This document shows, one piece after another, positions 7,643 to 16,020 of a stretch of 24,217 bases of DNA. Source of the stretch: UBA1535 sp002323775 (GTDB lineage: Bacteria > Bacillota > Clostridia > Tissierellales > Sedimentibacteraceae). Both the position numbers and the translations under genes were made by a program. Every line of letters starts with the position of its first letter. Within the stretch, counting starts at the first letter, position 1. Location of the stretch: positions 1 through 24,217 of the forward strand of contig DAMAHZ010000049.1 of assembly GCA_031993545.1 (NCBI GenBank). Reading direction: 5' to 3'. Under the pieces are notes generated by a model, which had not been told where the DNA came from, did not search any database, and saw only the letters and a program-made list of their open reading frames with translations.

Positions 7643-8131
7643 TTACTTTAATAGTATGTCAACAACATATGATATGAATACATACCCTCTGCCTTTAGCG
7701 TTAAGCTGTGTGCCGATTTTAATATTGCTTCCTTCTACCATTATATTTTCATCACTTTCAATGCCATTTCCTTTAATAGTGATATTTATAGAATATTTAT
7801 TAGGAATTTCATATTCTTCGTACGCACCTGTGTTTGGGTTAAACATAGGAATAGTCTGATTAACGTATTCTACCTTAGTAACCACTCCCAAATATTGTAA
7901 ATTAACACTGTTCCAGATTTTATCTCCTACCTTAACATACTGTACAGATTCCAAGTTTTGATGCTGGCTATTAAGCACATATTCTATTTCCTTAGTCTTT
8001 GCCGATGATATTGCACTATTATTGCTATTAGACCTAATTACTTTTATCCCAAATACTGCTACTGCTATAACGATAATTATTATCAATATATCAACAATAT
8101 TTAGTAATCCAAAAAATTTCTTTTTGCTCAT
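7643..8131 (-). CDS. DUF4330-like membrane-anchored protein (first copy)
   Basis: 162 residues: a short cytoplasmic KKK segment, one membrane helix at about residues 11-31 (NIVDILIIIIVIAVAVFGIK), a low-complexity Ser/Asn linker, then an extracytoplasmic domain with GDKIW and KGRGYVF. The fold is not recognisable by eye. The gene starts with ATGA overlapping the stop of the upstream GT4 gene, and AGGAG lies 7 bases ahead, so its translation is probably coupled to that gene. Family assignment (DUF4330) rests on size, topology and genomic context next to CsaB and a Wzy-like ligase. Biochemical function is unknown; a scaffold or accessory role in polymer assembly is a hypothesis. Confidence 0.8.
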   Translation of the reverse strand: MSKKKFFGLLNIVDILIIIIVIAVAVFGIKVIRSNSNNSAISSAKTKEIEYVLNSQHQNLESVQYVKVGDKIWNSVNLQYLGVVTKVEYVNQTIPMFNPNTGAYEEYEIPNKYSINITIKGNGIESDENIMVEGSNIKIGTQLNAKGRGYVFISYVVDILLK

Positions 8132-9264
8132 TGGTTTTCTCCTCGCTTTAAAGTATATAATTGTTCTATTTTTCTTGCCATTTCTTCTGCTAGAAACTTA
8201 TCCTTAATATGCTCCATTGAGTTTTTACTATAAAGCTCATACAAGCTCTTATCATCTAAAATATCAGTTATTGCACTCGCTAAAGCCTTATAATCTCTAC
8301 AATTTACTAACTTGCCCGTAACATTGTCTATTATTACCTCGTCTACCCCTCCAGAATTTGTTCCAACTGCCGGTATTCCCATGCCCATTCCCTCAATTAT
8401 TGATATACATAAGGCTTCTTGAATTGAGGTTATCACATTTATATCAAAAACGCTCATGAGACTTTCAATATCATTCACAAATCCAGTAAAAATAACTTCA
8501 TCATCAAGACCAAGTGCATTAACCTCAGCCTTTAACTGATTTTCAAGACTTCCTGAACCAGCAATGACAAATTTTACAGGTCTATTTGATTTATTTCTTT
8601 TATCTACCATTTCTTTAGCTGCCTTTATAAATGTGCTTATATCCTTTACAGCTTCAAGCCTTGCTGCTATACCTACAACAGCATCTTCACTTTTAATACC
8701 ATACTTGGCTTTGATAATATTTATTTCTTCGCTTGGCAATCTATTAAAAATCTCTATGCCATTGTAAATAATAGCTATCTGTTTTTCACTTATATTTGCT
8801 TCTAGCATAGATTTTTCAACTGCTTTAGAAACTACAGTTATCTTATCGCTAAACATTTTATTTATAATTCTGTTTAAAATTCTTTTAACTGTATTATTTG
8901 TTGGGTTTTCAAGACAATGCTTTGTATTAATAACATATTTAACCCCAGCTATCCTAGCAGCTATCCTAGCTGATAGACTTGCATGAGTGTGTACAATATC
9001 TGGCTTATAATCTTTAAAAATCTTCTTAAACTTAGCTATGTCATTAAAGCTTAAAGATTTTTCATCCATATCACAAATATCTATTATGCCACCAAACTTC
9101 AGATTTTTCAAAGGCTCCTTCAACAAGCTATCACTTGGTACCACTACCATTACATCAAATAAATCTCCATTATGAAATTTTAAGTAATTTAGCAGCCATC
9201 GCCCTGCACCTCCGATATTTTTATCAGTAAGAACATGAATTACACGTTTTTTAGTTTTCTCCAT
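8128..9264 (-). CDS. GT4 family glycosyltransferase
   Basis: 378 residues, GT-B fold, retaining type. The N-terminal acceptor domain has NIGGAGRW (17-23) and VHTHAS (91-96). The C-terminal donor domain has GIAARLE (198-204), AGSG (235-238) and a complete EX7E pair, E283 and E291, in the segment QEALCISIIEGM. The product should add a sugar to a lipid-linked glycan on the cytoplasmic face. The start overlaps the end of the Wzy-like gene by 14 bases and the end overlaps the DUF4330-like gene by 4 bases, giving tight coupling within the polymer operon. Sugar specificity cannot be read from the sequence. It is only distantly similar to the GT4 half of the CsaB fusion. Confidence 0.92.
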   Translation of the reverse strand: MEKTKKRVIHVLTDKNIGGAGRWLLNYLKFHNGDLFDVMVVVPSDSLLKEPLKNLKFGGIIDICDMDEKSLSFNDIAKFKKIFKDYKPDIVHTHASLSARIAARIAGVKYVINTKHCLENPTNNTVKRILNRIINKMFSDKITVVSKAVEKSMLEANISEKQIAIIYNGIEIFNRLPSEEINIIKAKYGIKSEDAVVGIAARLEAVKDISTFIKAAKEMVDKRNKSNRPVKFVIAGSGSLENQLKAEVNALGLDDEVIFTGFVNDIESLMSVFDINVITSIQEALCISIIEGMGMGIPAVGTNSGGVDEVIIDNVTGKLVNCRDYKALASAITDILDDKSLYELYSKNSMEHIKDKFLAEEMARKIEQLYTLKRGENQ

Positions 9265-10759
9265 TTTCCAAACCTACTTTTCTTTCAGCATTTATCTTAA
9301 CTGTTGCTATGCCAAGCCCTACAATCATCCAAAACAGCAAAATTATCCTGTAATCAAACCATAGATAATCTGCAAAGCCTTGGATTAAGAAGCCTACAAA
9401 GCCTCCTAAAATAACTGCTCCTATGTACCTATTTTTATTTAAAGAATTTCTTACTCCATAATACATTTTTTGAATATATAAAATAATAATTCCAACAAAT
9501 ACTGAAAAGCCAATTATACCCATTTCAATGAATACTTGTAAAAATATATTGTGTGAATGATAGGCATAGGCAGCATTAAAGGAGTATATTGGATATACCA
9601 AGTTGAATGAACCTACTCCAATTCCAGTAATCACAAAATCTCTTATCATATTGATGCTCGCTTTGTATATTGATATCCTATAAAGTGATGAACTATCAGA
9701 CATACTGGCAATACTCATAATTCTACTCCAAATACTCTGTGGCATTATAAAAGGCAATGCCAACATAGCTACTACACCAAAAATTATCAACCTTTTTTCA
9801 GCAAGTATAATAAATATTGCAATTGCAATAAATAATCCTACCATTGAACCTCTTGAGTTCGTCATAAACAAACAAATGATAGCAATTAAAACCTGTGCTA
9901 AATAAAAAAGCTTTAATTTTACATTATCTGATTTCCATAACATACCTATTGCTAACGATGCTATAACTATTAGATATTCGCCTAAAACATTTGGATTGCT
10001 GAATGTAGAATAAACTCTTATTGATATATCTGAAAAGGTCTTTGTATCTATCCACGCAGCATCCATATGTACTCCTGCAAAGTATTGATAAATACCGTAA
10101 AACGAGACTATCATTCCGGAGAACAAAACAAGGTTTATAACTGCATTTAATCTTTTTTTATTGTTTATTATTTCAGATATTATAAAGGTCATAAAAGCAA
10201 ATGTAATAAAAATTAACATTGTCTGCATTGCTTTTCGCACATCATATGACATAAATGTACTGGCAATATAACAAATTAAAAATACTGCTATAAAGCAAGT
10301 TAAAAGAGATGGCTTGTTAAGCTTAATTCTTCCCATAACAACGTTAAATATATATAATACTATACATACCATAGCGATAAATGCTAATATCATCGTAGGT
10401 GCTAAGGGAATTAAAAAAAGTAGTAAATACACAAAAATTAACAGCATATTTTCATTAGCAATATTTACAATAAAGCTATCTTTAACTGCCGTTAATACTT
10501 TAGAATTTGTATTTTCAATATTTGAAGATACATTACTTAAAAATTGTTTAGTGCCATTAACAAACATACTGTTTTCAGTCTTTAAATATGTATCCCAATT
10601 ATTAGAAAAAAAGCTTAATATTAAACTGTTTCTTGATAATCTTTCAAAATATTTGCCAAGCATTTCAAAAAATCTATATGTAATGCTCTTTTTCAGCATG
10701 TTAGAAATGTAGATGTAAAAAATTGTAATTTTATTTATAATAAAGCTTCCTCTAATCAT
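9251..10759 (-). CDS. O-antigen ligase / Wzy-like polysaccharide polymerase, multi-spanning
   Basis: 502 residues starting at the ATG at 10759, which has GTGAGG 5-6 bases ahead. Longer in-frame starts up to 10813 would lie inside the promoter -10 box and are rejected. About 100 mostly soluble N-terminal residues precede around ten to twelve hydrophobic helices. Wzy_C/ligase features are present: NPN at about 255-257, TNSRGS at about 300-305, GIGVGSF at about 379-385 and HSHNIFLQ at about 401-408 in the large outer loop. Such proteins polymerise or transfer lipid-linked glycans on the outer face of the membrane. As first gene of the unit containing GT4, DUF4330, CsaB and WecG genes, it is a good candidate for the polymerase or ligase of the secondary wall polymer. 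Confidence 0.88.
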   Translation of the reverse strand: MIRGSFIINKITIFYIYISNMLKKSITYRFFEMLGKYFERLSRNSLILSFFSNNWDTYLKTENSMFVNGTKQFLSNVSSNIENTNSKVLTAVKDSFIVNIANENMLLIFVYLLLFLIPLAPTMILAFIAMVCIVLYIFNVVMGRIKLNKPSLLTCFIAVFLICYIASTFMSYDVRKAMQTMLIFITFAFMTFIISEIINNKKRLNAVINLVLFSGMIVSFYGIYQYFAGVHMDAAWIDTKTFSDISIRVYSTFSNPNVLGEYLIVIASLAIGMLWKSDNVKLKLFYLAQVLIAIICLFMTNSRGSMVGLFIAIAIFIILAEKRLIIFGVVAMLALPFIMPQSIWSRIMSIASMSDSSSLYRISIYKASINMIRDFVITGIGVGSFNLVYPIYSFNAAYAYHSHNIFLQVFIEMGIIGFSVFVGIIILYIQKMYYGVRNSLNKNRYIGAVILGGFVGFLIQGFADYLWFDYRIILLFWMIVGLGIATVKINAERKVGLENGEN

Positions 10760-10812
10760 GAGAACCTCACTTTTGTAAAATTTATTATCTGTCAAAATTT
10801 TTATCATTAACA

Positions 10813-10840
10813 ATTATACCACAATATATATAAAAAGCAA
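10813..10840 (-). promoter_or_regulatory. Promoter of the wall-polymer operon
   Basis: On the minus strand, TTGCTT (10840-10835) and TATAAT (10818-10813) are 16 bases apart, with an extended TGG before the -10. Transcription would start near 10806, some 45 bases before the Wzy-like start codon. Confidence 0.7.
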
Positions 10841-10929
10841 ATAATCAATATATTTATTTCCTTAATTTTTACTAAATCTTATAAAATTATTAAATATAAA
10901 TTTAGCTTTATAAAATACATACTAAAATA

Positions 10930-10958
10930 TTGCATTTTCACTTAATTTATGACATAAT
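10930..10958 (+). promoter_or_regulatory. Candidate promoter of the GH26-SLH gene
   Basis: TTGCAT (10930-10935) and CATAAT (10953-10958) with a 17-base spacer on the plus strand, about 60 bases before the ATG at 11018. The match is moderate in very AT-rich sequence. It diverges from the wall-polymer operon promoter, about 90 bases away. Confidence 0.5.
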
Positions 10959-11017
10959 ATTTATATATTTTCATTTAACAAATAATTATACAAATCTTAA
11001 CATCAGGAGGATGTACA

Positions 11018-13222
11018 ATGAATATTAAAAAATTTATAAGAACAATTTCTGTACTGACTTTGGTATTTCTTATGACAATTTCAAGCTTTCAAAGTGCAAT
11101 GGCTGATATACCAAAAGAATATTGGAAATTCCATGACCCATATGTAAAGGCTGTCGCTGAAAACAATGAAGCAGAAATTTTACGACTTTGCGAGGAAACC
11201 ATCAAGGTTTTTAAAGACAGGCCTATGGATAATGATAAGGCTGGAATACTCAATGCCAGATACGAGAAAATGTATCAAATATATGAGAAACAAGGCAATT
11301 ATGATATGGCTATAAAGTGCTTAAAAGAAATGATTCCATATGCAGAATATCTCAAATTTGATGATGCAGTTAAAATTGCAAAAGCAAGAATTATAAAAAT
11401 AGATCCTATGACTGAAATTTATGCACTTACGCAAAATACAGATTCTATACCATATTTTGGAATGAAGCACGAGCCTAAGAATGGTACGTACTTTGGGAGA
11501 CCTTTCACAAAAGATGGTGCTGCTCCAATGGCAAATGAAACAGCTGTTTCGTTCTATATTGAATGTTTAGATGAAAACATCAAAGACTTTGACTATTTGA
11601 TAAAGCCATATGCAGATGGAAAAAGAATAATACATATTGCTTTTAATATGCCGGATGAAAATGATTCATTAAAAAAAGTTTTAGCAAAAGAAGCTGACTC
11701 ATATTTAAACGAAACCATGAAATATTTAAAATCTTTAGAAACTCCGGTTTTACTTCGAATTGGCGGTGAAATGAACGTTTGGCAAAACCTTGCAGATGCT
11801 GAAAATTATAAAAAAGCATTTGTAAAAATAACTAAAATAGCAAGAGAAAATGCGCCAAATGTTGCAACAGTTTTTTCTCCTAATGATATCTCAAATTGGA
11901 ATGTAGATATAAGTAATTATTATCCCGGTGATGAATTTGTTGACTGGGTTGGTGTGTCACTTTACACAAATAAATTTAAAAATTTACAAACACTTACTGC
12001 TGGTCAAGATTATGAAGAAATGTACTATAGTTTGGGTAAATATGCAAACCCTATTACAAAGCTTAAAGACATAGTTAACAGATATGGAAGCAAAAAACCA
12101 ATAATAATTACAGAGGGTGGCTCTGGTCATTCTGTTGTAGGTAAAGACATCAATCTAACAGACTTTGCTAAAAGCAGAATGAATATACTTTACACCTATG
12201 CTAATATGCTCTTTCCACAAGTTAAGGGAATGATATACTTTGATGTTATTCCAAAGAATAGTGTTGGTTATATATATGCTTTCAATAAAAATGATGCTGT
12301 TTTCACACAATATAAGAACTCAATAGAAAGCAACAAAGCTTTAATAAAGGAAATGGGAGAAAAGCCATTAGCATATGTAAAGGCAGAGAATTATAAAGAT
12401 AATCTTTCTGAAGTTGAACTATATACATACTGCCAAATCATCGGAGACCCCACAATAAGCGTTACATATACCCTTGATAATAAAGTTCTTAAAAGTGAAG
12501 AAACAATACCCTATAAATGTGTTATAAATTCAAAGGACATACAAAAAGGTATTCATAATCTGGTTGTAACAATTAAATCCGGAAATTATAAGTCAGTTAA
12601 GACTTATTTTCTTGAAAATGACGGAAGTGGCTTAATTACTATTGTTAAGGAAATCGAAAAACTATATGCTAATATTCCTAATATAAATACTGCCAGTGAT
12701 TGGGCAAAATCTGATATTAAATCTGCAATTACAAAAGGTTTTGTGCCAGCACAGTTACAAAATAATTATAAAAACATTATCACCAGAGCTGAATTTTGTC
12801 GCCTTGCAGTTAAATATATTGAGAACAAATTATCTAAAAGTATCGATACTATTCTTGCTGAAAATGGTGTATCTAGGAATACAAACGCATTTACTGATAC
12901 GAAAGATACTGACATCTTAGCAGCTTTTGCTCTTGATATAACAGGTGGTACCGGAAATAGTCAATTTTCACCAAATGGTCAAATTAACCGAGAGCAAGCA
13001 GCAACTATGATACGAAAAGTTTGTAAGATTTTAGGCATGGATATAAACAATTCTCCAAATTCGAACTTCGCTGATATGAAAACCGCAAAAGATTGGGCAA
13101 TAGATGGAATTAACTTCTGCCGTGCCAACGGAATCATGAAAGGTACAGAAAATAATAATTTCAGTCCAAAGGCAACATACACAAGAGAACAGAGCATAAT
13201 GACATTTAACAACATAAAGTAA
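11018..13222 (+). CDS. Secreted GH26-like glycoside hydrolase with three C-terminal SLH modules
   Basis: 734 residues. A signal peptide (about 1-29, cut after AMA) is followed by a helical TPR-like stretch (41-130) and a TIM-barrel region resembling GH26 (about 140-445). Acid/base candidate E251 is in RIGGEMN, and nucleophile candidate E366 in IITEGG. An Ig- or CBM-like beta segment lies at about 452-532. Three SLH modules follow (about 560-602, 624-668, 684-733) with ITRAE, INREQ and YTREQ motifs. SLH modules bind pyruvylated secondary wall polymer, so the enzyme should be displayed on the cell surface. GH26 members act on beta-mannan or related beta-1,3/1,4 glycans; the actual substrate is unknown. 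AGGAGG lies 6 bases before the ATG. It is divergent from the CsaB-containing operon, whose product it needs for anchoring. Confidence 0.88.
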   Translation: MNIKKFIRTISVLTLVFLMTISSFQSAMADIPKEYWKFHDPYVKAVAENNEAEILRLCEETIKVFKDRPMDNDKAGILNARYEKMYQIYEKQGNYDMAIKCLKEMIPYAEYLKFDDAVKIAKARIIKIDPMTEIYALTQNTDSIPYFGMKHEPKNGTYFGRPFTKDGAAPMANETAVSFYIECLDENIKDFDYLIKPYADGKRIIHIAFNMPDENDSLKKVLAKEADSYLNETMKYLKSLETPVLLRIGGEMNVWQNLADAENYKKAFVKITKIARENAPNVATVFSPNDISNWNVDISNYYPGDEFVDWVGVSLYTNKFKNLQTLTAGQDYEEMYYSLGKYANPITKLKDIVNRYGSKKPIIITEGGSGHSVVGKDINLTDFAKSRMNILYTYANMLFPQVKGMIYFDVIPKNSVGYIYAFNKNDAVFTQYKNSIESNKALIKEMGEKPLAYVKAENYKDNLSEVELYTYCQIIGDPTISVTYTLDNKVLKSEETIPYKCVINSKDIQKGIHNLVVTIKSGNYKSVKTYFLENDGSGLITIVKEIEKLYANIPNINTASDWAKSDIKSAITKGFVPAQLQNNYKNIITRAEFCRLAVKYIENKLSKSIDTILAENGVSRNTNAFTDTKDTDILAAFALDITGGTGNSQFSPNGQINREQAATMIRKVCKILGMDINNSPNSNFADMKTAKDWAIDGINFCRANGIMKGTENNNFSPKATYTREQSIMTFNNIK

Positions 13223-13223
13223 T

Positions 13224-13250
13224 AAAAGACCGCTTAGCGGTCTTTTGTTT
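13224..13250. terminator. Bidirectional terminator; its loop is the stop codon of the LTA-synthase-like gene
   Basis: Ten-base arms AAAAGACCGC (13224-13233) and GCGGTCTTTT (13237-13246) flank TTA (13234-13236), with T-runs on both strands. On the minus strand the loop is the TAA stop of the convergent gene, so the last codons of that gene form one arm. Confidence 0.85.
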
Positions 13251-15123
13251 TCCTAAAATAGTCTTTGTTTATAATTATATCAGATACTTTTAAATCCAGC
13301 AATTTAGCTTCTAAATCATCTGCATAAATTTCTGCATCTATCACATCACCAGTTTTCATGTCATAATATTTACCTGTATCGCTTAAATACATATAATCAT
13401 CTGTTATAACAGAGCTGTATCTAAGAACAGCGTAGCCATTATCATTTGGAATATTTAACATATCCTTTCCTAGCATATACGGCATGTTTAAATCCATCAA
13501 ATTAGCAATCGTCGGTAAAATATCAACTTGTCCTCCGACCTTTTCTACTCTCTCTACTAAGTCAGTTCCAGGCACATGAATTATCGCAGGTATTTTCTGT
13601 AACTTTTTCCAATTAAAATCATTGTATTCAATGCCAGTAAACTCACAAAGATCTGCCTTTTGGTCCTCAAATAAGGCAGAATGGTCGCCATAGATAACTA
13701 TAATCGAATTATCATATATCCCTTTTTCCTTTAGGATTTCAAATAATCGTTCCAAAGCATAGTCATCATATCTTGCCGCTTTTAAAAAGTTGCCAAGCTG
13801 CTTATCTTTATATTTGCCTACATCAAGATTATCCATTTTTATAAAAGCATCATAAGGGTGGTGACTGCTTAAAGTAACATTAAATGAATAAAATTTATTG
13901 TTTAAATCTATCATGTCAAATGTCTGTCTGAAAAATGACTCATCACTTACAGCCCAGCCAATAATCTCATCAAGATTATACTTGTTTAAATCAAAGAAAT
14001 TATCAAAGCCTTCACTTATATAGAAATTTTGTCTGTTCCAAAACGACGGCTTGTACGCATGAGCCGCATATGTGCTATAATTTTGAGATTTTAAAATATT
14101 TCCAAGTGAATGATATAGATTATTAGGGTATCTAAAATTTACAGCTCCAGACTCTGCCGGATAAAGGGAATTATTTATCAAAAATTCAGCATCAGCGGTA
14201 TTTCCACCAGCAACCTGATGATAAATATTTTCCATATAAACACTTTCTTTTATAAGCTTATTCAAAAATGGTGTTATCTCTTGATTTTCAATAGTATTCT
14301 CTATAGCAAAGCCTTGAAGTGCTTCAACCTGAATTACAATTAAATTCCTATCCTTTGCAATTCCTTTATATTTTGAATTTTCAAGCTTTTGCTTATTATC
14401 AAAATAATCTGATACCATTTGCTTGTCACTTGCCGTCAATGGCTTATTTTTCTCTATCTCATCATGCAAAAAGTTCTTAGTGTCATAATAATGATAATAC
14501 AAAATGCTCAAATCTTTAGCTGCGTAATTTCTATCATAATTATATAAAACAGTATTAGAGTTTTTATAACAGTTATTGAACATTATAATTGAAACTACTG
14601 CAATAAGAATTGCAACAGGAAATTCATATCTTCTTTTCACAGCATATAGTGGATAATGCTTTTTTATAGTTCTTTTTATAAAGAAAAATATAAAATATAT
14701 AGGTAAATCAATAAAATACACAATGTCCTTTAATCTAAACAGACTTCCCATACTTCCCTTTACATCTCCTACAACCCCAATTTGATAAATAAGAGATACG
14801 CTCAAAGGCATCTGATAGTATCTATAATATAATGTGTCTCCAAGAAATATAATACCTAAAATTAAATTAACTACAAACAAAGCACCATTTCTTCGTTTTT
14901 TAAACAATACGAAGAAAATAGAGAAAATCATCAAAATAATGCTAAGAGCTGCACGTATAGTGTTTTCGTTTAAATTGCTAAAGCTTGCTTCATTTATGTT
15001 TAGTCCTGTAGTAAATTGCAAATAGAACACTTTAACCCCTATAGCAATTATGAAATATAAATAATATATAAAATCAATGATAATTTCGCTATTTTTTATC
15101 GAAATTCTTCTTGTTTTTTCCAT
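13234..15123 (-). CDS. LTA synthase family phosphoglycerol transferase (sulfatase-like)
   Basis: 629 residues, the normal LtaS size. Five membrane helices (about 15-37, 58-75, 82-100, 133-150 and 168-182) are followed by a large extracellular sulfatase-fold domain. Metal/catalytic residues are visible: E267 in VEALQ, the nucleophile T309 in GGNTADAEF, H421/H422 in SSHHPY, and D480/H481 in YGDHS. Such enzymes move glycerol phosphate from phosphatidylglycerol to a growing lipoteichoic acid chain or to other glycans, releasing diacylglycerol. GAGGATAG precedes the ATG. It is monocistronic, with its own promoter upstream and a hairpin at its stop. Whether it is a polymerase (LtaS), a primase (LtaP) or a glycan-modifying relative cannot be decided here. 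Confidence 0.88.
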   Translation of the reverse strand: MEKTRRISIKNSEIIIDFIYYLYFIIAIGVKVFYLQFTTGLNINEASFSNLNENTIRAALSIILMIFSIFFVLFKKRRNGALFVVNLILGIIFLGDTLYYRYYQMPLSVSLIYQIGVVGDVKGSMGSLFRLKDIVYFIDLPIYFIFFFIKRTIKKHYPLYAVKRRYEFPVAILIAVVSIIMFNNCYKNSNTVLYNYDRNYAAKDLSILYYHYYDTKNFLHDEIEKNKPLTASDKQMVSDYFDNKQKLENSKYKGIAKDRNLIVIQVEALQGFAIENTIENQEITPFLNKLIKESVYMENIYHQVAGGNTADAEFLINNSLYPAESGAVNFRYPNNLYHSLGNILKSQNYSTYAAHAYKPSFWNRQNFYISEGFDNFFDLNKYNLDEIIGWAVSDESFFRQTFDMIDLNNKFYSFNVTLSSHHPYDAFIKMDNLDVGKYKDKQLGNFLKAARYDDYALERLFEILKEKGIYDNSIIVIYGDHSALFEDQKADLCEFTGIEYNDFNWKKLQKIPAIIHVPGTDLVERVEKVGGQVDILPTIANLMDLNMPYMLGKDMLNIPNDNGYAVLRYSSVITDDYMYLSDTGKYYDMKTGDVIDAEIYADDLEAKLLDLKVSDIIINKDYFRKTKDR

Positions 15124-15168
15124 GCTCTATCCTCTTTCCTTTCATCAGTATACTAACCTCAAATAATA

Positions 15169-15197
15169 ATATTAACACATAATTATTAATAAATCAA
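15169..15197 (-). promoter_or_regulatory. Candidate promoter of the LTA-synthase-like gene
   Basis: On the minus strand, TTGATT (15197-15192) and TAATAT (15174-15169) have a 17-base spacer and an extended TG just before the -10, about 45 bases ahead of the start codon. Confidence 0.55.
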
Positions 15198-15261
15198 TAT
15201 ACTAATTTGTCCATTTCTCATTTGTTTTCACTTTTTTACATTTTTTTCCAAATATTTTTCC

Positions 15262-15290
15262 TTGTATTTTTTCTTAATTTGCATTAAAAT
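15262..15290 (+). promoter_or_regulatory. Candidate promoter of the small exported protein gene
   Basis: TTGTAT (15262-15267) and TAAAAT (15285-15290) with a 17-base spacer on the plus strand. It would give a leader of about 85 bases before the TTG start at 15384. The match is moderate. Confidence 0.4.
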
Positions 15291-15383
15291 GTCATTATGT
15301 GTAAGTTTAATTGCAAGCTATTTTTATAAAGAATTAATTAAAATTTAATTGCACATAGAATATATCTAACAGGAGTGATTATC

Positions 15384-15887
15384 TTGAAAAAAATATTGTC
15401 AATAGTTTTAATAGTTTTAATTTTACTTATCCTACCAATAAACCCACTAATAAATGCAGCCCCTGGTGATAACAACGATCCTATCGTAGTTTTAAGCTAT
15501 TTAAACCAAAGATTTAATGAATTAATTGAAAAATATGGTTTAAACAAAATTGCAGAACATGAAAAAACAATAGCTGAGCTTAATGAAAAATTAAAGAACA
15601 CAGGAACCGGAACAGGTAGTAGCACGCTTCAAGTAGTTGAGCTAAAAACTGGAGAAAGTCTTATAGCGGGAGCAGGTGCAGAAATCATTCTAAGAAGCGG
15701 AAAAGTGAATGCCATAGCAAGTTCATTAGGTGGTTTATCAGATGTTACAAAAGCCGGAGACATAGCACATGGAGTTGCAGTAGTATCAAATCATCTGCTT
15801 ATAGTTCCAAGAAGTGACGGGCGTGGAGTTTTAGCTGTTACTGATGCTATTTTACTTGTTAGAGGTGAATATAAGATTGTAAAATAA
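15384..15887 (+). CDS. Small exported protein of unknown function
   Basis: 167 residues from a TTG start at 15384. AGGAG lies 8 bases ahead, and the GTG at 15375 overlaps this ribosome binding site, so it is rejected. A signal peptide (residues 1 to about 26, cut near INA-APG) is followed by a helical, coiled-coil-like stretch (about 40-70) and a Gly/Ala- and Val-rich domain (about 80-167) predicted to be beta. Recognisable strings are GESLIAGAGAEIILRSG, NHLLIVPRSDGRG and LLVRGEYKIV. From memory, similar C-terminal domains occur in secreted hypothetical proteins of other Firmicutes, but I know of no assigned function. The gene is single, with its own terminator, and lies between cell-envelope genes (LTA synthase-like and diacylglycerol kinase). 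Confidence 0.8.
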   Translation: MKKILSIVLIVLILLILPINPLINAAPGDNNDPIVVLSYLNQRFNELIEKYGLNKIAEHEKTIAELNEKLKNTGTGTGSSTLQVVELKTGESLIAGAGAEIILRSGKVNAIASSLGGLSDVTKAGDIAHGVAVVSNHLLIVPRSDGRGVLAVTDAILLVRGEYKIVK

Positions 15888-15891
15888 TAAA

Positions 15892-15946
15892 AGAGCGAAA
15901 CAAGTTTCGCTCTGTAGACAGGAAGAAAATTTCTCCTGTCTTTTTT
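15892..15946. terminator. Two side-by-side terminators for converging genes
   Basis: Hairpin 1 pairs AGAGCGAAAC (15892-15901) with GTTTCGCTCT (15904-15913); its T-rich tail is on the minus strand, so it suits the diacylglycerol kinase gene. Hairpin 2 pairs AGACAGGA (15916-15923) with TCCTGTCT (15934-15941), with inner GAAA/TTTC pairs; it is followed by TTTTTT on the plus strand, so it suits the small exported protein gene. Confidence 0.8.
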
Positions 15947-16020
15947 CTTGTCATATATCTTGACAAAGCACATGATAAACCTCATTGTATGCTAAAAACT
16001 CTTTGATACATTGATATTTA

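Noticed and set aside
9251..10813. Longer start (10813) for the Wzy-like protein
   Set aside because: It falls inside the -10 box of the promoter; the ATG at 10759 has a good ribosome binding site.
10797..10830. A TTGACA on the minus strand near 10797 as a second promoter for the polymer operon
   Set aside because: No -10 box at a suitable distance before the start codon.
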